Shown: positions 47,369 to 56,930 of the stretch, in pieces
Layout: every line of letters starts with the position of its first letter
How positions within the stretch are numbered: the stretch's first letter is position 1
Assembly (NCBI RefSeq): GCF_014203095.1
Contig: NZ_JACHIG010000003.1
Location: 310,001 to 374,000 of the forward strand
Direction: 5' to 3'
DNA length: 64,000 bases
Origin: Prosthecobacter vanneervenii
Lineage (GTDB): Bacteria > Verrucomicrobiota > Verrucomicrobiia > Verrucomicrobiales > Verrucomicrobiaceae
The notes under the pieces: generated by a model
Databases searched by the model: none
Seen by the model: the letters and a program-made list of their open reading frames with translations, nothing else
Told to the model about the DNA's origin: nothing
Translations under genes and position numbers: made by a program

Positions 47369-48463
47369 CTACGGAGCGCTGCGGGCAAATCGTTCCATGA
47401 AGCGCTCAATGGCAGAAATGGAGAGCTGCCCGCCTGGAGTGGCAGGAAAGAAATCCATGCCGTGCGTGCCCCAGGGCATCTCGATGAAACAATGCTCTTC
47501 ATGTCCGCCGAGCCGCTGGTGAAAGCGGCGGCTGTGGCCGATGCCGACGAGGGAGTCCTGCGTGCCATGCAGGATGAGCGTGGGCAGGCGGCGCTGGTCG
47601 AGGAATTCCGTGGCCGAAGCGGTGCGGTAGGCCTCTGGCACCTCGTGAGGATCTCCACCCATGTACTGACGGACGAGTGTCAAAGAATCCAAAATGTCAT
47701 TCGGCACCGACCACTCGCGGGCGAGGTACATATTGGGCGTGCCATACACATCAATGCAGGCACAAACCTCCAGCTCCGGCATGCCATATGCGCAGGCGGT
47801 GGCGATCTGTGCGCCGGCAGATCTGCCCATGAGCACGATCTGATTTGTCCGAATGCCCAGTTCAGCGGCATGCGTACGCACCCACTCATAGGCGCGGCGG
47901 GTGTCTTCCGCCTGAGCCCGCCAGGGGTGCTTCGGCGCCAGACGGTAGCCGTAGGAGCACAGCACGTAGCCATGAGATGCCAGCTCCGTGTTTGCACCGG
48001 TGAACTCGCCGGGATCGCCACTGTCCCAGCCGCCGGTGTGGGCGATGAGCAGGCAGGGCAGCTCCTTGTCCACGTCGAGAGGCCGGTAGATCACCACATC
48101 GAGCGACTCATCCCCCTCCCGCCAGAAGGTGCGTCGCTCCGTCCGCACCTGGTGCTTTTCCACATGCACCGGCTTCCATAGCCGCAGCCAGGAAAAACGC
48201 AGCCCGTGCGATGCAGCTATACGGTGCGCCTGGAAGGCGGGGATGAAGAACACCACAGCCAGCAGCAGGCAAAAAACGGCCAGCCAGCGTGAATGCTGAA
48301 GAGCGGGATAGATGAGCGCCAGGCTTAGCAGCGCCAGCCAGTGGCCCAGCTCCGTGGCAGCCAGTTGCAACTGCCACTGCCAGCGTGTCGGCGACATGAC
48401 CCAGGCGTTCAGCGCCAGCAGAGCCAGAAGAATGAGTGCCAGTAAGAGGGCCACGAGTTTCAC
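47369..48463 (-). CDS. membrane-anchored alpha/beta hydrolase (esterase)
   Basis: The first 85 residues form three hydrophobic helices (LVALLLALILLALLALNAWV, HWLALLSLALIYPAL, WLAVFCLLLAVVFFIPAF). An alpha/beta hydrolase domain of the hormone-sensitive-lipase or BD-FAE type follows. The oxyanion region is LLIAHTGGWDSGD, the nucleophile elbow LMGRSAGAQIA (about residue 218), the acid in LILHGTQDSLVG and the His in PWGTHGMDF. It starts at GTG 48463, directly after an in-frame stop codon, which fixes the start since the first helix would otherwise be lost. It heads the four-gene hydrolase set. An intrinsic terminator separates it from leuC. Confidence 0.8.
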   Translation of the reverse strand: MKLVALLLALILLALLALNAWVMSPTRWQWQLQLAATELGHWLALLSLALIYPALQHSRWLAVFCLLLAVVFFIPAFQAHRIAASHGLRFSWLRLWKPVHVEKHQVRTERRTFWREGDESLDVVIYRPLDVDKELPCLLIAHTGGWDSGDPGEFTGANTELASHGYVLCSYGYRLAPKHPWRAQAEDTRRAYEWVRTHAAELGIRTNQIVLMGRSAGAQIATACAYGMPELEVCACIDVYGTPNMYLAREWSVPNDILDSLTLVRQYMGGDPHEVPEAYRTASATEFLDQRRLPTLILHGTQDSLVGIGHSRRFHQRLGGHEEHCFIEMPWGTHGMDFFPATPGGQLSISAIERFMERFARSAP

Positions 48464-48513
48464 AAATCATTCACCATCCGCGCCGAGAGCGCTTCTGGAT
48501 TCACGAATCTCAT

Positions 48514-48548
48514 AAAAAAAGGTGCGGATCTCGCGACCCGCACCTTTT
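48514..48548 (-). terminator. rho-independent terminator after leuC
   Basis: On the minus strand an 11-bp perfect stem (AAAAGGTGCGG with CCGCACCTTTT) encloses a 10-base loop and runs into a tract of seven T. It lies 20 bases after the leuC stop codon. It also isolates leuC from the downstream hydrolase genes on the same strand. Confidence 0.85.
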
Positions 48549-48567
48549 CGTAGAACTGGCTGTCCGA

Positions 48568-49983
48568 TCAACCGGCGATGGTGAAGACCTCGCGGGCGTC
48601 TGCAATGCTGCCGGTGAGGGCGGCAGCAGCGACCATGATGGGGCTCATGAGAACGGTGCGGCCGGTGGTGCTGCCCTGGCGGCCCTTGAAGTTGCGGTTC
48701 GAGGAGGATGCGCAGAGCTGGTCGCCGACGAGCTTGTCGGGGTTCATGGCCAGGCACATGGAGCAGCCTGCGCCGCGCCATTCAAAGCCGGCCTCGCTGA
48801 AGATCTCATGCAGGCCTTCCTGACGGGCAAGGGTATCGACGATCTGGGAGCCAGGAACCGCGATGGCCTTGACGCCAGCGGCCACCTTGCGGCCTTTGAT
48901 GAACTTCGCCACTTCACGGAAGTCGCTGAGACGGCCGTTGGTGCAGGAACCGATGAAGGCGACATCGATCTTGGTACCCTTGATCGGTTTGCCAGCAGGC
49001 AGCTTCATGTAGTCGAGCGCATCCTGGATGGAGATGCGGGCGGGCTCGGTGGCGGCGCTATCAGGAGTCGGCACGTTTTCGGTGACGGCGATGGCCTGGT
49101 CTGGGCTGGTACCCCAGGTGACCGTGGGCGGCACGTCTTCGGCCTTAATGTTGACCACATCGTCATAGACCACGTCTTTGTCCGAGGCGACGGCGCGCCA
49201 CTTGGCCACGGCTGCGTCCCAAGCCTCTCCGGAGGGGGAGTAGGGGCGGCCTTTGAGGTATTCGAAGGTCTTCTCGTCAGGATTCACGTAGCCGCAGCGT
49301 GCACCGCCTTCGATGCTCATGTTGCACACGGTCATGCGCTCTTCCATCGTCATGGCGTCAAAGAGGCTGCCGCCGTATTCGTAAGCGTAGCCGATGCCGC
49401 CATTGGCACCGAGCAGACGGATGATGTGCAGGATCACATCCTTGGCATACACACCGGGACGGAGCTGCCCGTCCACATTGATGCGGCGCACCTTCATCTT
49501 GCCCAGTGCCATGGTCTGCGTGGCCAGGATGTCGCGCACCTGGGTGGTGCCGATGCCGAAGGCGATAGCTCCGAAAGCGCCGTGGGTGGCGGTGTGGCTG
49601 TCGCCGCAGGCAATGGTGGTGCCGGGCTGGGTGATGCCCTGCTCTGGCCCGACGACGTGAACGATGCCCTGCTTGCCGCTGGCGAGGCTGAAATAGGTGA
49701 TGCCAAACTCCTTGGCGTTTTTGTTCAGCTCCTGGATCATGGCCTCGGCCAGAGGATCGGCAAAGGGGGAAACCTGGCTGTCTGTCGGCACGATGTGGTC
49801 CACCGTGGCGAAGGTGCGGTGCGGGTAGGCCACCTTCAGGTTCAGATCGCGCAGCATGCCAAAGGCCTGCGGGCTGGTCACTTCATGGACGAGATGGGTG
49901 TCGATCAGGAGCTGTGTCTGGCCATTGTCGAGGGTGCCGACGACGTGCGAGTCCCAGACTTTTTCAAAGAGTGTTTTGCCCAT
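48568..49983 (-). CDS. leuC: 3-isopropylmalate dehydratase large subunit
   Basis: LeuC and LeuD together isomerise 2-isopropylmalate to 3-isopropylmalate in leucine synthesis, with a 4Fe-4S cluster. The aconitase-type motifs are all present: [46 protein letters not shown] (first cluster cysteine) and [13 protein letters not shown] (the other two), then [11 protein letters not shown]. The 471-residue length is as in E. coli LeuC. leuD is not adjacent, as the gene on either side is unrelated. It ends at a strong terminator. Confidence 0.95.
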   Translation of the reverse strand: MGKTLFEKVWDSHVVGTLDNGQTQLLIDTHLVHEVTSPQAFGMLRDLNLKVAYPHRTFATVDHIVPTDSQVSPFADPLAEAMIQELNKNAKEFGITYFSLASGKQGIVHVVGPEQGITQPGTTIACGDSHTATHGAFGAIAFGIGTTQVRDILATQTMALGKMKVRRINVDGQLRPGVYAKDVILHIIRLLGANGGIGYAYEYGGSLFDAMTMEERMTVCNMSIEGGARCGYVNPDEKTFEYLKGRPYSPSGEAWDAAVAKWRAVASDKDVVYDDVVNIKAEDVPPTVTWGTSPDQAIAVTENVPTPDSAATEPARISIQDALDYMKLPAGKPIKGTKIDVAFIGSCTNGRLSDFREVAKFIKGRKVAAGVKAIAVPGSQIVDTLARQEGLHEIFSEAGFEWRGAGCSMCLAMNPDKLVGDQLCASSSNRNFKGRQGSTTGRTVLMSPIMVAAAALTGSIADAREVFTIAG

Positions 49984-50016
49984 GTTGCTTGCGGATTGGT
50001 GGTTTAGAGGACCCGC

Positions 50017-50044
50017 AGCCTAGCACGCCCGGCGGAGGGTGCAA
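50017..50044 (-). promoter_or_regulatory. candidate promoter for leuC
   Basis: On the minus strand TTGCAC and TAGGCT are 16 bases apart, with about 33 bases to the start codon. The same -35 hexamer is seen before argC and purF. The match to sigma-70 is weak. Confidence 0.25.
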
Positions 50045-50090
50045 GAATGCCTCTTGGCTTTTGCCACCGGACCTGCCAGCATCCGCGCCC

Positions 50091-51380
50091 ATGAAATGGC
50101 TGAAAAATCTCTATGTGCAGGTGCTCGTCGGAATCTTGCTGGGCATCATGCTGGGGCTGCTTGTCCCGCCGGAACGGGCCATTGCCGTCAAGATTTTCGA
50201 ATGGACCTTTTCCTTTAATGCGACGGATCTCCAGCCTTTTGCGGAGATTTTCATCAAGGCCATCAAGATGTTGATCGCTCCGATCATCTTTTGCACGGTG
50301 GTCTGTGGCATCGCCAGCATGGGGGACCTGAAGCGGGTGGGGCGGGTGGGCTTGAAAGCACTGATCTATTTTGAAATCGTTACCACGGTGGCGCTGATCA
50401 TCGGCCTAGTCGTGGCCAATGTGATCGAACCCGGTGCTGGAATGGAGCACCACGCCACCGCCAAAGACGCCTCCAAACTGGGTGAATACCAAGCCAAGGC
50501 ACACGACACGAGCACCAAAGCCTTTCTGATGAACATCGTTCCCAAGACCTTTGTGGGCGCTTTTACAGACGACTCCGTGCTGCCCGCCCTTTTTCTGGCC
50601 CTGCTGGTGGCGGTGGCGCTCTGCCAGATGGGAGAGAGGGGCAAGTCCGTCCTGGATCTGCTGCACAGCGTCTCGGAGGTTTTTTTCAAGCTGGTGGCCA
50701 TCATTACCCGTGTGGCCCCCATCGCCGCGTGCGCAGCCATGGCCTACACGGTGGCCTCAGAAGGGCCGGGCATGCTGCTGAAACTGGCCAAGGTGCTGGC
50801 CTGCGTCTATCTCACATGCGGGTTGTTTGTCTTCGTTGTGCTGGGGAGCATCGCCTGGTGGAACGGCTTCAGTCTGTGGAAAATGCTCGTTCATATCAAA
50901 GACGAGCTGTTGCTTGTGCTGGGCACCTCTTCCTCAGAGACAGCGCTGCCGCAGCTGATGCAGAAGCTGGAAAAGTCTGGCTGCGACAAATCCGTGGTGG
51001 GCGTGGTCATTCCCTCGGGGTATTCGTTTAATCTGGACGGCACCTGTATCTACCTGACACTGGCGGCGTTGTTCGTAGCCCAGGCCACCAACACTCATCT
51101 CACCCTCTGGCACCAGCTCACTCTGCTGCTGGTGCTGCTGCTGACCTCCAAGGGGGCGGCAGGTGTAACCGGTGCCGGATTCATCACGCTGGTGGCCACG
51201 CTGTCCACCATCGACACCGGCATTCCAGTCTCAGGCCTGGCAGTGCTCATCGGGATAGATCGCTTCATGTCCGAAGCCCGTGCGATCACCAATCTTATCG
51301 GCAACACCCTGGCCACTCTCGTGGTTGCAAAGTGGGAAAAAGAATTCGATGCGGAGAAAGGAAAGATGCTGCTGCGTTAG
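50091..51380 (+). CDS. dicarboxylate/amino acid:cation symporter (DAACS family)
   Basis: The 429-residue inner-membrane carrier takes up C4-dicarboxylates or glutamate/aspartate with sodium or protons. Family signatures are present in order: TFSFNATDLQPFAEIFIKAIKMLIAPIIFCTVVCGI, GTSSSETALPQLMQKLEKSG (first hairpin loop), GYSFNLDGTCIYLTLAALFVAQATN and SKGAAGVTGAGFITL (second hairpin). These are followed by IDRFMSEARAITNLIGN, which carries the substrate-binding Arg and Asn. The longer reading from 49914 is rejected because it overlaps leuC; the ATG at 50091 opens directly on the first helix (MKWLKNLYVQVLVGILLG). The arginine in SEARA suggests dicarboxylate or acidic amino acid substrates. It diverges from leuC across 107 bases. 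Confidence 0.92.
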   Translation: MKWLKNLYVQVLVGILLGIMLGLLVPPERAIAVKIFEWTFSFNATDLQPFAEIFIKAIKMLIAPIIFCTVVCGIASMGDLKRVGRVGLKALIYFEIVTTVALIIGLVVANVIEPGAGMEHHATAKDASKLGEYQAKAHDTSTKAFLMNIVPKTFVGAFTDDSVLPALFLALLVAVALCQMGERGKSVLDLLHSVSEVFFKLVAIITRVAPIAACAAMAYTVASEGPGMLLKLAKVLACVYLTCGLFVFVVLGSIAWWNGFSLWKMLVHIKDELLLVLGTSSSETALPQLMQKLEKSGCDKSVVGVVIPSGYSFNLDGTCIYLTLAALFVAQATNTHLTLWHQLTLLLVLLLTSKGAAGVTGAGFITLVATLSTIDTGIPVSGLAVLIGIDRFMSEARAITNLIGNTLATLVVAKWEKEFDAEKGKMLLR

Positions 51381-51414
51381 GCGCCGCATTTCCCTCCTCT
51401 GCACCGCAACCGGA

Positions 51415-53931
51415 TCAAAGCTCGATCTTCATCGGCGGCGGCGGAGCCAGCTTGAGCTTGGGGGCGTCCTCATCAGGCGTCTCGACGGCATCCACCGGAA
51501 TGGCTTTGCGGATCGGCGAGCCGTCATCGTTCACAGGCGCGGCGCGAGGAACGGCCTGCTCGGAATTGTAGGGGTCGCCACCAATGACGGTGAGTGCTTT
51601 CATGCGCACAGGCTCAATGTGAGCCCAGCGAGCGGCAGCGGCGATCGTCGGGGCAGAGTCAAAGCCAGCCACGGGATTTTGATACCCGAACTGCTTGATC
51701 TCACTGGGCAGCCCCTCCCCGGTGTGCAGGGTGCAGAAACCTTCCAGCGGTGTGCCTGGCCGCAGGTATTCGAAATAGGTGGAACGCACGGATTTCTCCC
51801 GCCCATCTGGCCCCTTGACCTTCTCGTAGCAGTAGTCGGTGGCACGCATGCCGCTGCGCTGGCACATTTCCACGCGCTCGGCCGTCTGCGGAGGCTGAAT
51901 TTCCTGCGGCACGTAGCGTTCGGCGCTTGCGTTGATCATGTCCACCCACACGGGAAGTACGATGCGGTTGGAGAATGCGCCCGGGTAGATGGTCTTCTGC
52001 TTGTCAAAACCCGCCCAGACCCCACAGGTCACACCTGAGGTGTAGCCCAGAAACCAGAGGTCTTTGAATTCGTAGTGAGTGCCGGTTTTCCCGCCGGCAA
52101 CGAACTCGCCCAGCTTGTAATCCGTGACCGCTGGGCTGCCGGTGCCGCGGTGCAGTGCATCCATGAGACAGGTGTGCGTCTGGTAGGCAGCGATGGGGTC
52201 CATGCTCTGCACGCTGCGCAGGGCGGATTCGGAGATCTGAAACACCACCTTGTCATTGCTGTCGGTGATGCGCTGGATGAGGCTCATCTTCTGCGGGCGG
52301 CTGCCGAGGGTGGGAAAGTTGGAGTAAGCCAGGCACATCTCGCTGAGGCGGGCTTCGCTGGCACCGAGAAAGGTGGAGGGGTAGTCGCGCATCTCAGTCG
52401 TGATGCCTGCTTTTTGCGCCACCTGTTTGACTGTAGGCACTCCGACGCGCTCGCCGAGGCGCACGGTGGCGCTATTTCGACCCTGTACCAGCGCCTCACG
52501 GGAACTCATGGGTGCCTGCGTCCATTTGGGATTGTCCACTTCAGCGCCCCACTCGCCCAAGATGCCGGTCAGGCCGCCAATCATCACGCGGCGGTTGTCC
52601 AGGGGAGCGTCATCCACCTTGGTGCCCGGATAAAGGCCTGGACTGCTAAAGGCTGCAGCATAGACGAGAGGCGTGAAGGCTGTGCCCACGGGGCGAATCC
52701 CGTCCGTGGCGCGGTTGAACTGGCTGTCGCCAAAATCACGTCCACCCACCATCGCGAGGATGCTGCCGTCCTTGTTGTCGATCATCATGGCGGCGGCCTG
52801 GAGATATTCCGGCAGCGGCTTGGGAGTAGCAGGGTCGATTTCTCCGCGCTTCAGGCGTGCGCGGTAGTCGGTCATGATGGACCGGAACTGGGCAAAGGTC
52901 TGGTGCTCATAACCCGGGCGCTTTTCCACCTCGGCCAGACGCTTGCTCACCGCCTCTTCCGTGGCCTTTTGCAGATCTTGATCAATGCTGGTGTAGATCT
53001 TGAATCCACCAATTGATGCACGCTCCTCCCCCACCAGATCCACCACCTCCCGACGCACAGCGTCAAAGACGTAGCTCAGGCGCGGGTCGGAGCTCTGCGG
53101 CGCGGTGACGAGGGGCTTCCGCTTGAGCTTGGCAGCCTCATCTCTCGTCAGCGTGCCTTCGATGCTCATGCGCTCCAGCACGTAATTGCGCTCCTTCATG
53201 GCACGCTGGGGGTGCTTGATGGGTTGGATGTTGTTCGGGCTTTTGATCAGGCCCACGATGGTGGCGGACTCCTCGATGCTCAGCTCTTTCACGTCTTTGC
53301 CGAAATAGCCGCGGGACGCAGCCTGCACGCCGTAAAAATTCACGCCGAAGAAAATGCGGTTCAGGTAGAACTCCAAAATCTCAGACTTGGAAAAGTGCTT
53401 CTCGATGCGCTGGGCGATGAACGCTTCAAGGATTTTGCGCTTGTAGCTGCGCTCCAGGAGCTTGAAGGTCTGGCGGGCCAGCTGCTGGGTGATGGTACTG
53501 GCCCCCTGCGTGACTTCGCGGGCCATGATGTTTTCCTTCACTGCACGGAGGAGGCCGATGTAGTCCACTCCGTCATGCTTGAAAAAGCGCGAGTCTTCCT
53601 GGGCCACCAGCGCGTCGATGAAATGCTGCGGCACTTCCGTCACAGGGACGGGGGTGCGATTCAGCACGTAGAGACGGGCCATTTCGTCGCCATCGCGGTC
53701 ATAGATGATGCTGGCAGACTCCAGCTTCTTGAGCTCTTCCAGATCGAACTTTTCAGCATCCCTGCGCAGAGGGGCCACAACGACGCTGTAAACCCCGAAA
53801 GCCGATACAACGCCAAGCAGTGCTAGGGCCACGAGCGCACTAAACCAGCCACGGCGGTAAATCGGCAGTTTCAGGCCGGCTTCGCCACGCCAGTTGCGCA
53901 CAGGCTGGGGATCGGGATCGTCACGGAACAT
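51415..53931 (-). CDS. class A penicillin-binding protein with intact glycosyltransferase and degenerate transpeptidase site
   Basis: The 838-residue protein is a PBP1A/mrcA-type peptidoglycan synthase with a cytoplasmic N-terminus and one transmembrane helix (about 29-51). The GT51 domain is complete: EDSRFFKHDGVDYIG (catalytic Glu, about residue 109), GASTITQQLARQTFK, RKILEAFIAQRIEKHFSK and EILEFYLNRIFFG. In the C-terminal transpeptidase domain the place of the SxxK motif (RPVGTAFTPLVYAAA) reads T417-A-F-T420, so both the nucleophile Ser and the Lys are replaced. The SxN motif reads GRN (484-486). KTGT is kept in AGGKTGTHYEF. I start at ATG 53931, as the TTG at 53958 adds nine residues. Beta-lactam acylation would not be expected. 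It converges on the symporter gene (34 bases). Confidence 0.9.
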   Translation of the reverse strand: MFRDDPDPQPVRNWRGEAGLKLPIYRRGWFSALVALALLGVVSAFGVYSVVVAPLRRDAEKFDLEELKKLESASIIYDRDGDEMARLYVLNRTPVPVTEVPQHFIDALVAQEDSRFFKHDGVDYIGLLRAVKENIMAREVTQGASTITQQLARQTFKLLERSYKRKILEAFIAQRIEKHFSKSEILEFYLNRIFFGVNFYGVQAASRGYFGKDVKELSIEESATIVGLIKSPNNIQPIKHPQRAMKERNYVLERMSIEGTLTRDEAAKLKRKPLVTAPQSSDPRLSYVFDAVRREVVDLVGEERASIGGFKIYTSIDQDLQKATEEAVSKRLAEVEKRPGYEHQTFAQFRSIMTDYRARLKRGEIDPATPKPLPEYLQAAAMMIDNKDGSILAMVGGRDFGDSQFNRATDGIRPVGTAFTPLVYAAAFSSPGLYPGTKVDDAPLDNRRVMIGGLTGILGEWGAEVDNPKWTQAPMSSREALVQGRNSATVRLGERVGVPTVKQVAQKAGITTEMRDYPSTFLGASEARLSEMCLAYSNFPTLGSRPQKMSLIQRITDSNDKVVFQISESALRSVQSMDPIAAYQTHTCLMDALHRGTGSPAVTDYKLGEFVAGGKTGTHYEFKDLWFLGYTSGVTCGVWAGFDKQKTIYPGAFSNRIVLPVWVDMINASAERYVPQEIQPPQTAERVEMCQRSGMRATDYCYEKVKGPDGREKSVRSTYFEYLRPGTPLEGFCTLHTGEGLPSEIKQFGYQNPVAGFDSAPTIAAAARWAHIEPVRMKALTVIGGDPYNSEQAVPRAAPVNDDGSPIRKAIPVDAVETPDEDAPKLKLAPPPPMKIEL

Positions 53932-54006
53932 GGATTGGGGAAAACGTTGGGTAGTCAAACTACCCGCCCTTCACAATCCGCGCCAGTTCTTTCCCTCTTG
54001 TCCCGC

Positions 54007-55074
54007 ATGTCTTCGATGCCCCAAATCCTCCATGAAAAACTCGCCGCCACCCCGTCCGGCAGGCTGCCGTTTGTGCAGGTCATGGATCTGGCGCTTTATC
54101 ATCCTGAGCATGGTTATTATGGGGCTGGGCCGCGAAAAATCGGCCGTTCGGGGGATTTTTTCACCAGTGTGAGTGTCGGACCGCTGTTTGGAAAGCTGCT
54201 GGCCCTGCGTGCTGTGGAGGAATGGCGGGCAATGGGAGAGCCGGAAGATTTTGCCATCATCGAGCAAGGAGCCCACGACGGGCAGCTGGCGGAGGATGTG
54301 CTGAACGCGCTCGCTGACCACCCGATGATCCGTTACCTCATCGTGGAGCCCAATCCCAGATACCGAGCCGCCCAGGTCAGACGCCTCGGGGACCAAGCCG
54401 AATGGGTGGACAGCCTGGATGCCCTTCAAAAGGGACCCGCCTACGCCTTTTTCATTTGTAATGAACTACCGGACGCCTTTCCTGTGCATCTCGTGCGCTG
54501 GAATGGGGCTCAATGGGAAGAGCTCTACGTGGAGGCTGCGGATGCTGGGAAAATTCGACTGGTTCCCGGTGAATGTTCCAGCGCGAAACTGGCGGCGGAG
54601 ATCGCAAATCTGCCGTTGGATCTCACACCTGGCCACACCTTGGAGATTAATCTAGCCATGCTGGAGTGGCTCCGCTCTCTTGCCAAAGCCGCCTTCCGTG
54701 GATCCATCTTCATCGCCGATTACGGCCTCGATGAAGAGGAGTTTTATGCGGACGCTCGAGCGGATGGCACCATCCGCCGCTACCACCAGCACCAAATGGA
54801 TGGCCGGGTGCTGGAGAATCTCGGCGAATGCGACCTGACCACCCACGTGAATTTCACCCGTTTGATCTCCGAGGCTGCTGAGCTGGGGCTCCCACAGCGG
54901 GAGTACGACCTTCAGGGGCGCGTGCTTGGCCGCATGGCAGCCCCCTGGCTGCGAAGCCTGGAAGGCGCTCCACCAGATGCCGCCACCATGCGGCAGTTTC
55001 AGTCGCTCACCCATCCCGCGCTGATGGGCCGGTCTTTCCGCTGCCTCGTTTTAGGGAAACCGTCCGCCGGTTGA
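54007..55074 (+). CDS. MidA/NDUFAF7-family SAM-dependent methyltransferase
   Basis: The protein fits PF02636, whose eukaryotic member NDUFAF7 dimethylates an arginine of a complex I subunit. Bacterial members are mostly uncharacterised. Visible motifs are ALYHPEHGYYGAGPRKIGRSGDFFTSVSVGPLFG near the start and the SAM loop IIEQGAHDGQLAEDVL (about residue 85). An FFICNELPDAFPVHLVRW block follows (about residue 140), with FIADYGLDEEEFY later. The start at 54007 (MSSMPQILHEKL) is taken because upstream residues from 53935 lack conservation; ATG 54016 is an equal alternative. The PBP gene diverges 75 bases away. No nuo gene is present, so an arginine-methylation role is only inferred from the family. 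Confidence 0.85.
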   Translation: MSSMPQILHEKLAATPSGRLPFVQVMDLALYHPEHGYYGAGPRKIGRSGDFFTSVSVGPLFGKLLALRAVEEWRAMGEPEDFAIIEQGAHDGQLAEDVLNALADHPMIRYLIVEPNPRYRAAQVRRLGDQAEWVDSLDALQKGPAYAFFICNELPDAFPVHLVRWNGAQWEELYVEAADAGKIRLVPGECSSAKLAAEIANLPLDLTPGHTLEINLAMLEWLRSLAKAAFRGSIFIADYGLDEEEFYADARADGTIRRYHQHQMDGRVLENLGECDLTTHVNFTRLISEAAELGLPQREYDLQGRVLGRMAAPWLRSLEGAPPDAATMRQFQSLTHPALMGRSFRCLVLGKPSAG

Positions 55075-55090
55075 AACGTTAATAAGGCAT

Positions 55091-55987
55091 ATGCGCATTG
55101 GGATCACAGGAGCCACGGGATTCATCGGCAGCCGTCTGGCATCACTGGCGCATGATCAAGGGCACTCGGTAGTCGCCTACACTCGTGGTAAACGCTCCGT
55201 GCCTGCTGCAGATGCAAAGCTGCAACAGCCCAAAGACGCTCCGCATGCGCTGCCGGAAACGCCGCTGGATGTCCTGGTACATCTGGCGGGAGAGTCGCTG
55301 ATGGGCCTGTGGACGCCGGACAAGAAGGAACGCATCTGGAAAAGCCGTGTGGACTTTACCGAAGCCCTGGTGGCCCACCTGGGCACGTGGAAAACCGAGC
55401 ACCGCCCACGTGCGCTGATTTGCGCGTCCGGTGCAGGATTTTATGGCAACTCCGGAGACCGCTCTGTGGACGAAACATCTCCCAGAGGGGCAGGCTTCCT
55501 GGCTGATGTGTGCGCAGGATGGGAGGGAGCAGCACACCGGGCGGAAGAGCTAGGCATGCGTGTCGTCACCCTGCGGACTGGCATGGTGCTGGGCCGTGAG
55601 GGCGGTGCCTTTCCGCTGCTACGGCGGGTCTTTGGCCTAGGCATGGGAGGAAGGCTTGGCTCCGGGCGGCAGTGGATGTCCTGGGTGCATATCGATGACG
55701 CTGCGCAAATCATGCTGCGAGCGGCCGCCACTGACAGTGTTCGTGGTCCGATCAATGTTTGTGCTCCGGGGGCAGTGACCAATGCGGAGTTTACGCAAAA
55801 GCTGGCTGCCGCCCTGCAACGCCCGGCTTTTTTTCATGCGCCTTCCTTTGCGCTTCGTTTCCTGTTGCGCGGAATGGCAAGCGAAATGCTGCTGAGCGGA
55901 CAGCACGTGGTTCCCCGTGCCGCCACGGAGATGGGCCATGTTTTCCAATATCCGGACATCGCCGGCGCCTTCAAGGCACTCGTCTAG
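55091..55987 (+). CDS. TIGR01777-family SDR epimerase-like protein
   Basis: This extended SDR resembles YfcH and human SDR39U1, whose reactions are unknown. The nucleotide-binding motif is IGITGATGFIGSRLASLA and LVHLAGESLMGLWTPDKKERIWKSRV is the second family block. ICASGAGFYGNSGDRSVDE gives the active-site Ser region, with Tyr in GAGFYG, not a YxxxK. The C-terminal FLLRGMASEMLLSGQHVVP segment is characteristic of the family (DUF1731). The 298-residue length is normal. It starts 17 bases after the methyltransferase and is likely cotranscribed. Confidence 0.88.
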   Translation: MRIGITGATGFIGSRLASLAHDQGHSVVAYTRGKRSVPAADAKLQQPKDAPHALPETPLDVLVHLAGESLMGLWTPDKKERIWKSRVDFTEALVAHLGTWKTEHRPRALICASGAGFYGNSGDRSVDETSPRGAGFLADVCAGWEGAAHRAEELGMRVVTLRTGMVLGREGGAFPLLRRVFGLGMGGRLGSGRQWMSWVHIDDAAQIMLRAAATDSVRGPINVCAPGAVTNAEFTQKLAAALQRPAFFHAPSFALRFLLRGMASEMLLSGQHVVPRAATEMGHVFQYPDIAGAFKALV

Positions 55988-56051
55988 AAAGGGGGAGTTG
56001 ACTGCCGCGCCAAACCACTGTCAACAACTGGAAACCACGTTAAACTCATCC

Positions 56052-56930
56052 ATGGCTTCCCAGCAGACCACCATCGGCATCATTTACGACTATGATCAGA
56101 CTCTGAGTCCGACCTACATGCAGGATGAAACGCTCTTTCCGCACTTTGGGATCAACCCGGAGCAGTTCTGGAAACGCAGCCGGGAACTGGTAAATCATGA
56201 GGGATACGATGGCGAGCTGGCCTACCTGAAATGCATGCTGGACTATCTGGACATGGACCGGCCGACGAATGAGGAACTGCGCAAGCTGGGGGCTAAGCTG
56301 AATTTTTTTAAAGGCGTGCCTGAGCTCTTCAACGAACTGAACCAGGTGCTGAACGAGCAGCACCGCCTGCTGGGTGTGAAGATCGAGCATTACATCATCT
56401 CCAGCGGGCTGAAGGCGCTGCTGGATGGCTCAGCGCTGGCCCCCTTTGTGCGGCGGATCTTTGGCTGCGAGTTTGGCGAGGATAAAAACGGCCGGATCAC
56501 CTTCCCCAAGCGCGTGATCAGCCACACCACCAAGACCCAGTACATCTTCCGAATCAACAAGGGCATGCTGGAGCCGCACGAGGATGTGAATGACCACATG
56601 GCTCACGAACTGCGCCCCATACCCTTTCAGCACATGATCTATGTGGGAGACGGTCCCACCGATGTGCCCTGTTTTACTCTCATGAAGCGCTACGGCGGGC
56701 ATGCCGTGGCGGTTTACAACCCCGATGAGGCCAGCCGCAGCAGCTTCCGCAAATGCTACCAGCTCACCGGCCAGGCAGACCGGGTCAAACACATCGCCCC
56801 CGCAGACTACCGTCCCGGCAGCCACCTGAGGCTGCTTCTAGAGGAAATGGTCACGGACATCGCCGACGGCATCGTGCGCAAGCGCCGGCTGGAGATCGAA
56901 GAGGGCACTGTGTCAGCGCCTCATTTTTAG
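56052..56930 (+). CDS. HAD-superfamily phosphatase-like protein
   Basis: The N-terminal IIYDYDQTLSPTYMQDETL contains the HAD nucleophile motif DxDxT. VGDGPTDVPCFTLMKRYGG (about residue 200) supplies the late acidic pair. The fold and length (292) are those of a C1-cap HAD; the cap region includes NEELRKLGAKLNFFKGVPELFNELNQVLNEQ. ISSGLKALLDGSALAPFVRRIFGCEFGEDKNG is the lysine region that I would expect near the cap. The substrate is unknown. The start at 56052 is preferred because upstream sequence overlaps the previous gene. Its stop codon overlaps the stop of the convergent epimerase by four bases (56927-56930). Confidence 0.82.
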   Translation: MASQQTTIGIIYDYDQTLSPTYMQDETLFPHFGINPEQFWKRSRELVNHEGYDGELAYLKCMLDYLDMDRPTNEELRKLGAKLNFFKGVPELFNELNQVLNEQHRLLGVKIEHYIISSGLKALLDGSALAPFVRRIFGCEFGEDKNGRITFPKRVISHTTKTQYIFRINKGMLEPHEDVNDHMAHELRPIPFQHMIYVGDGPTDVPCFTLMKRYGGHAVAVYNPDEASRSSFRKCYQLTGQADRVKHIAPADYRPGSHLRLLLEEMVTDIADGIVRKRRLEIEEGTVSAPHF

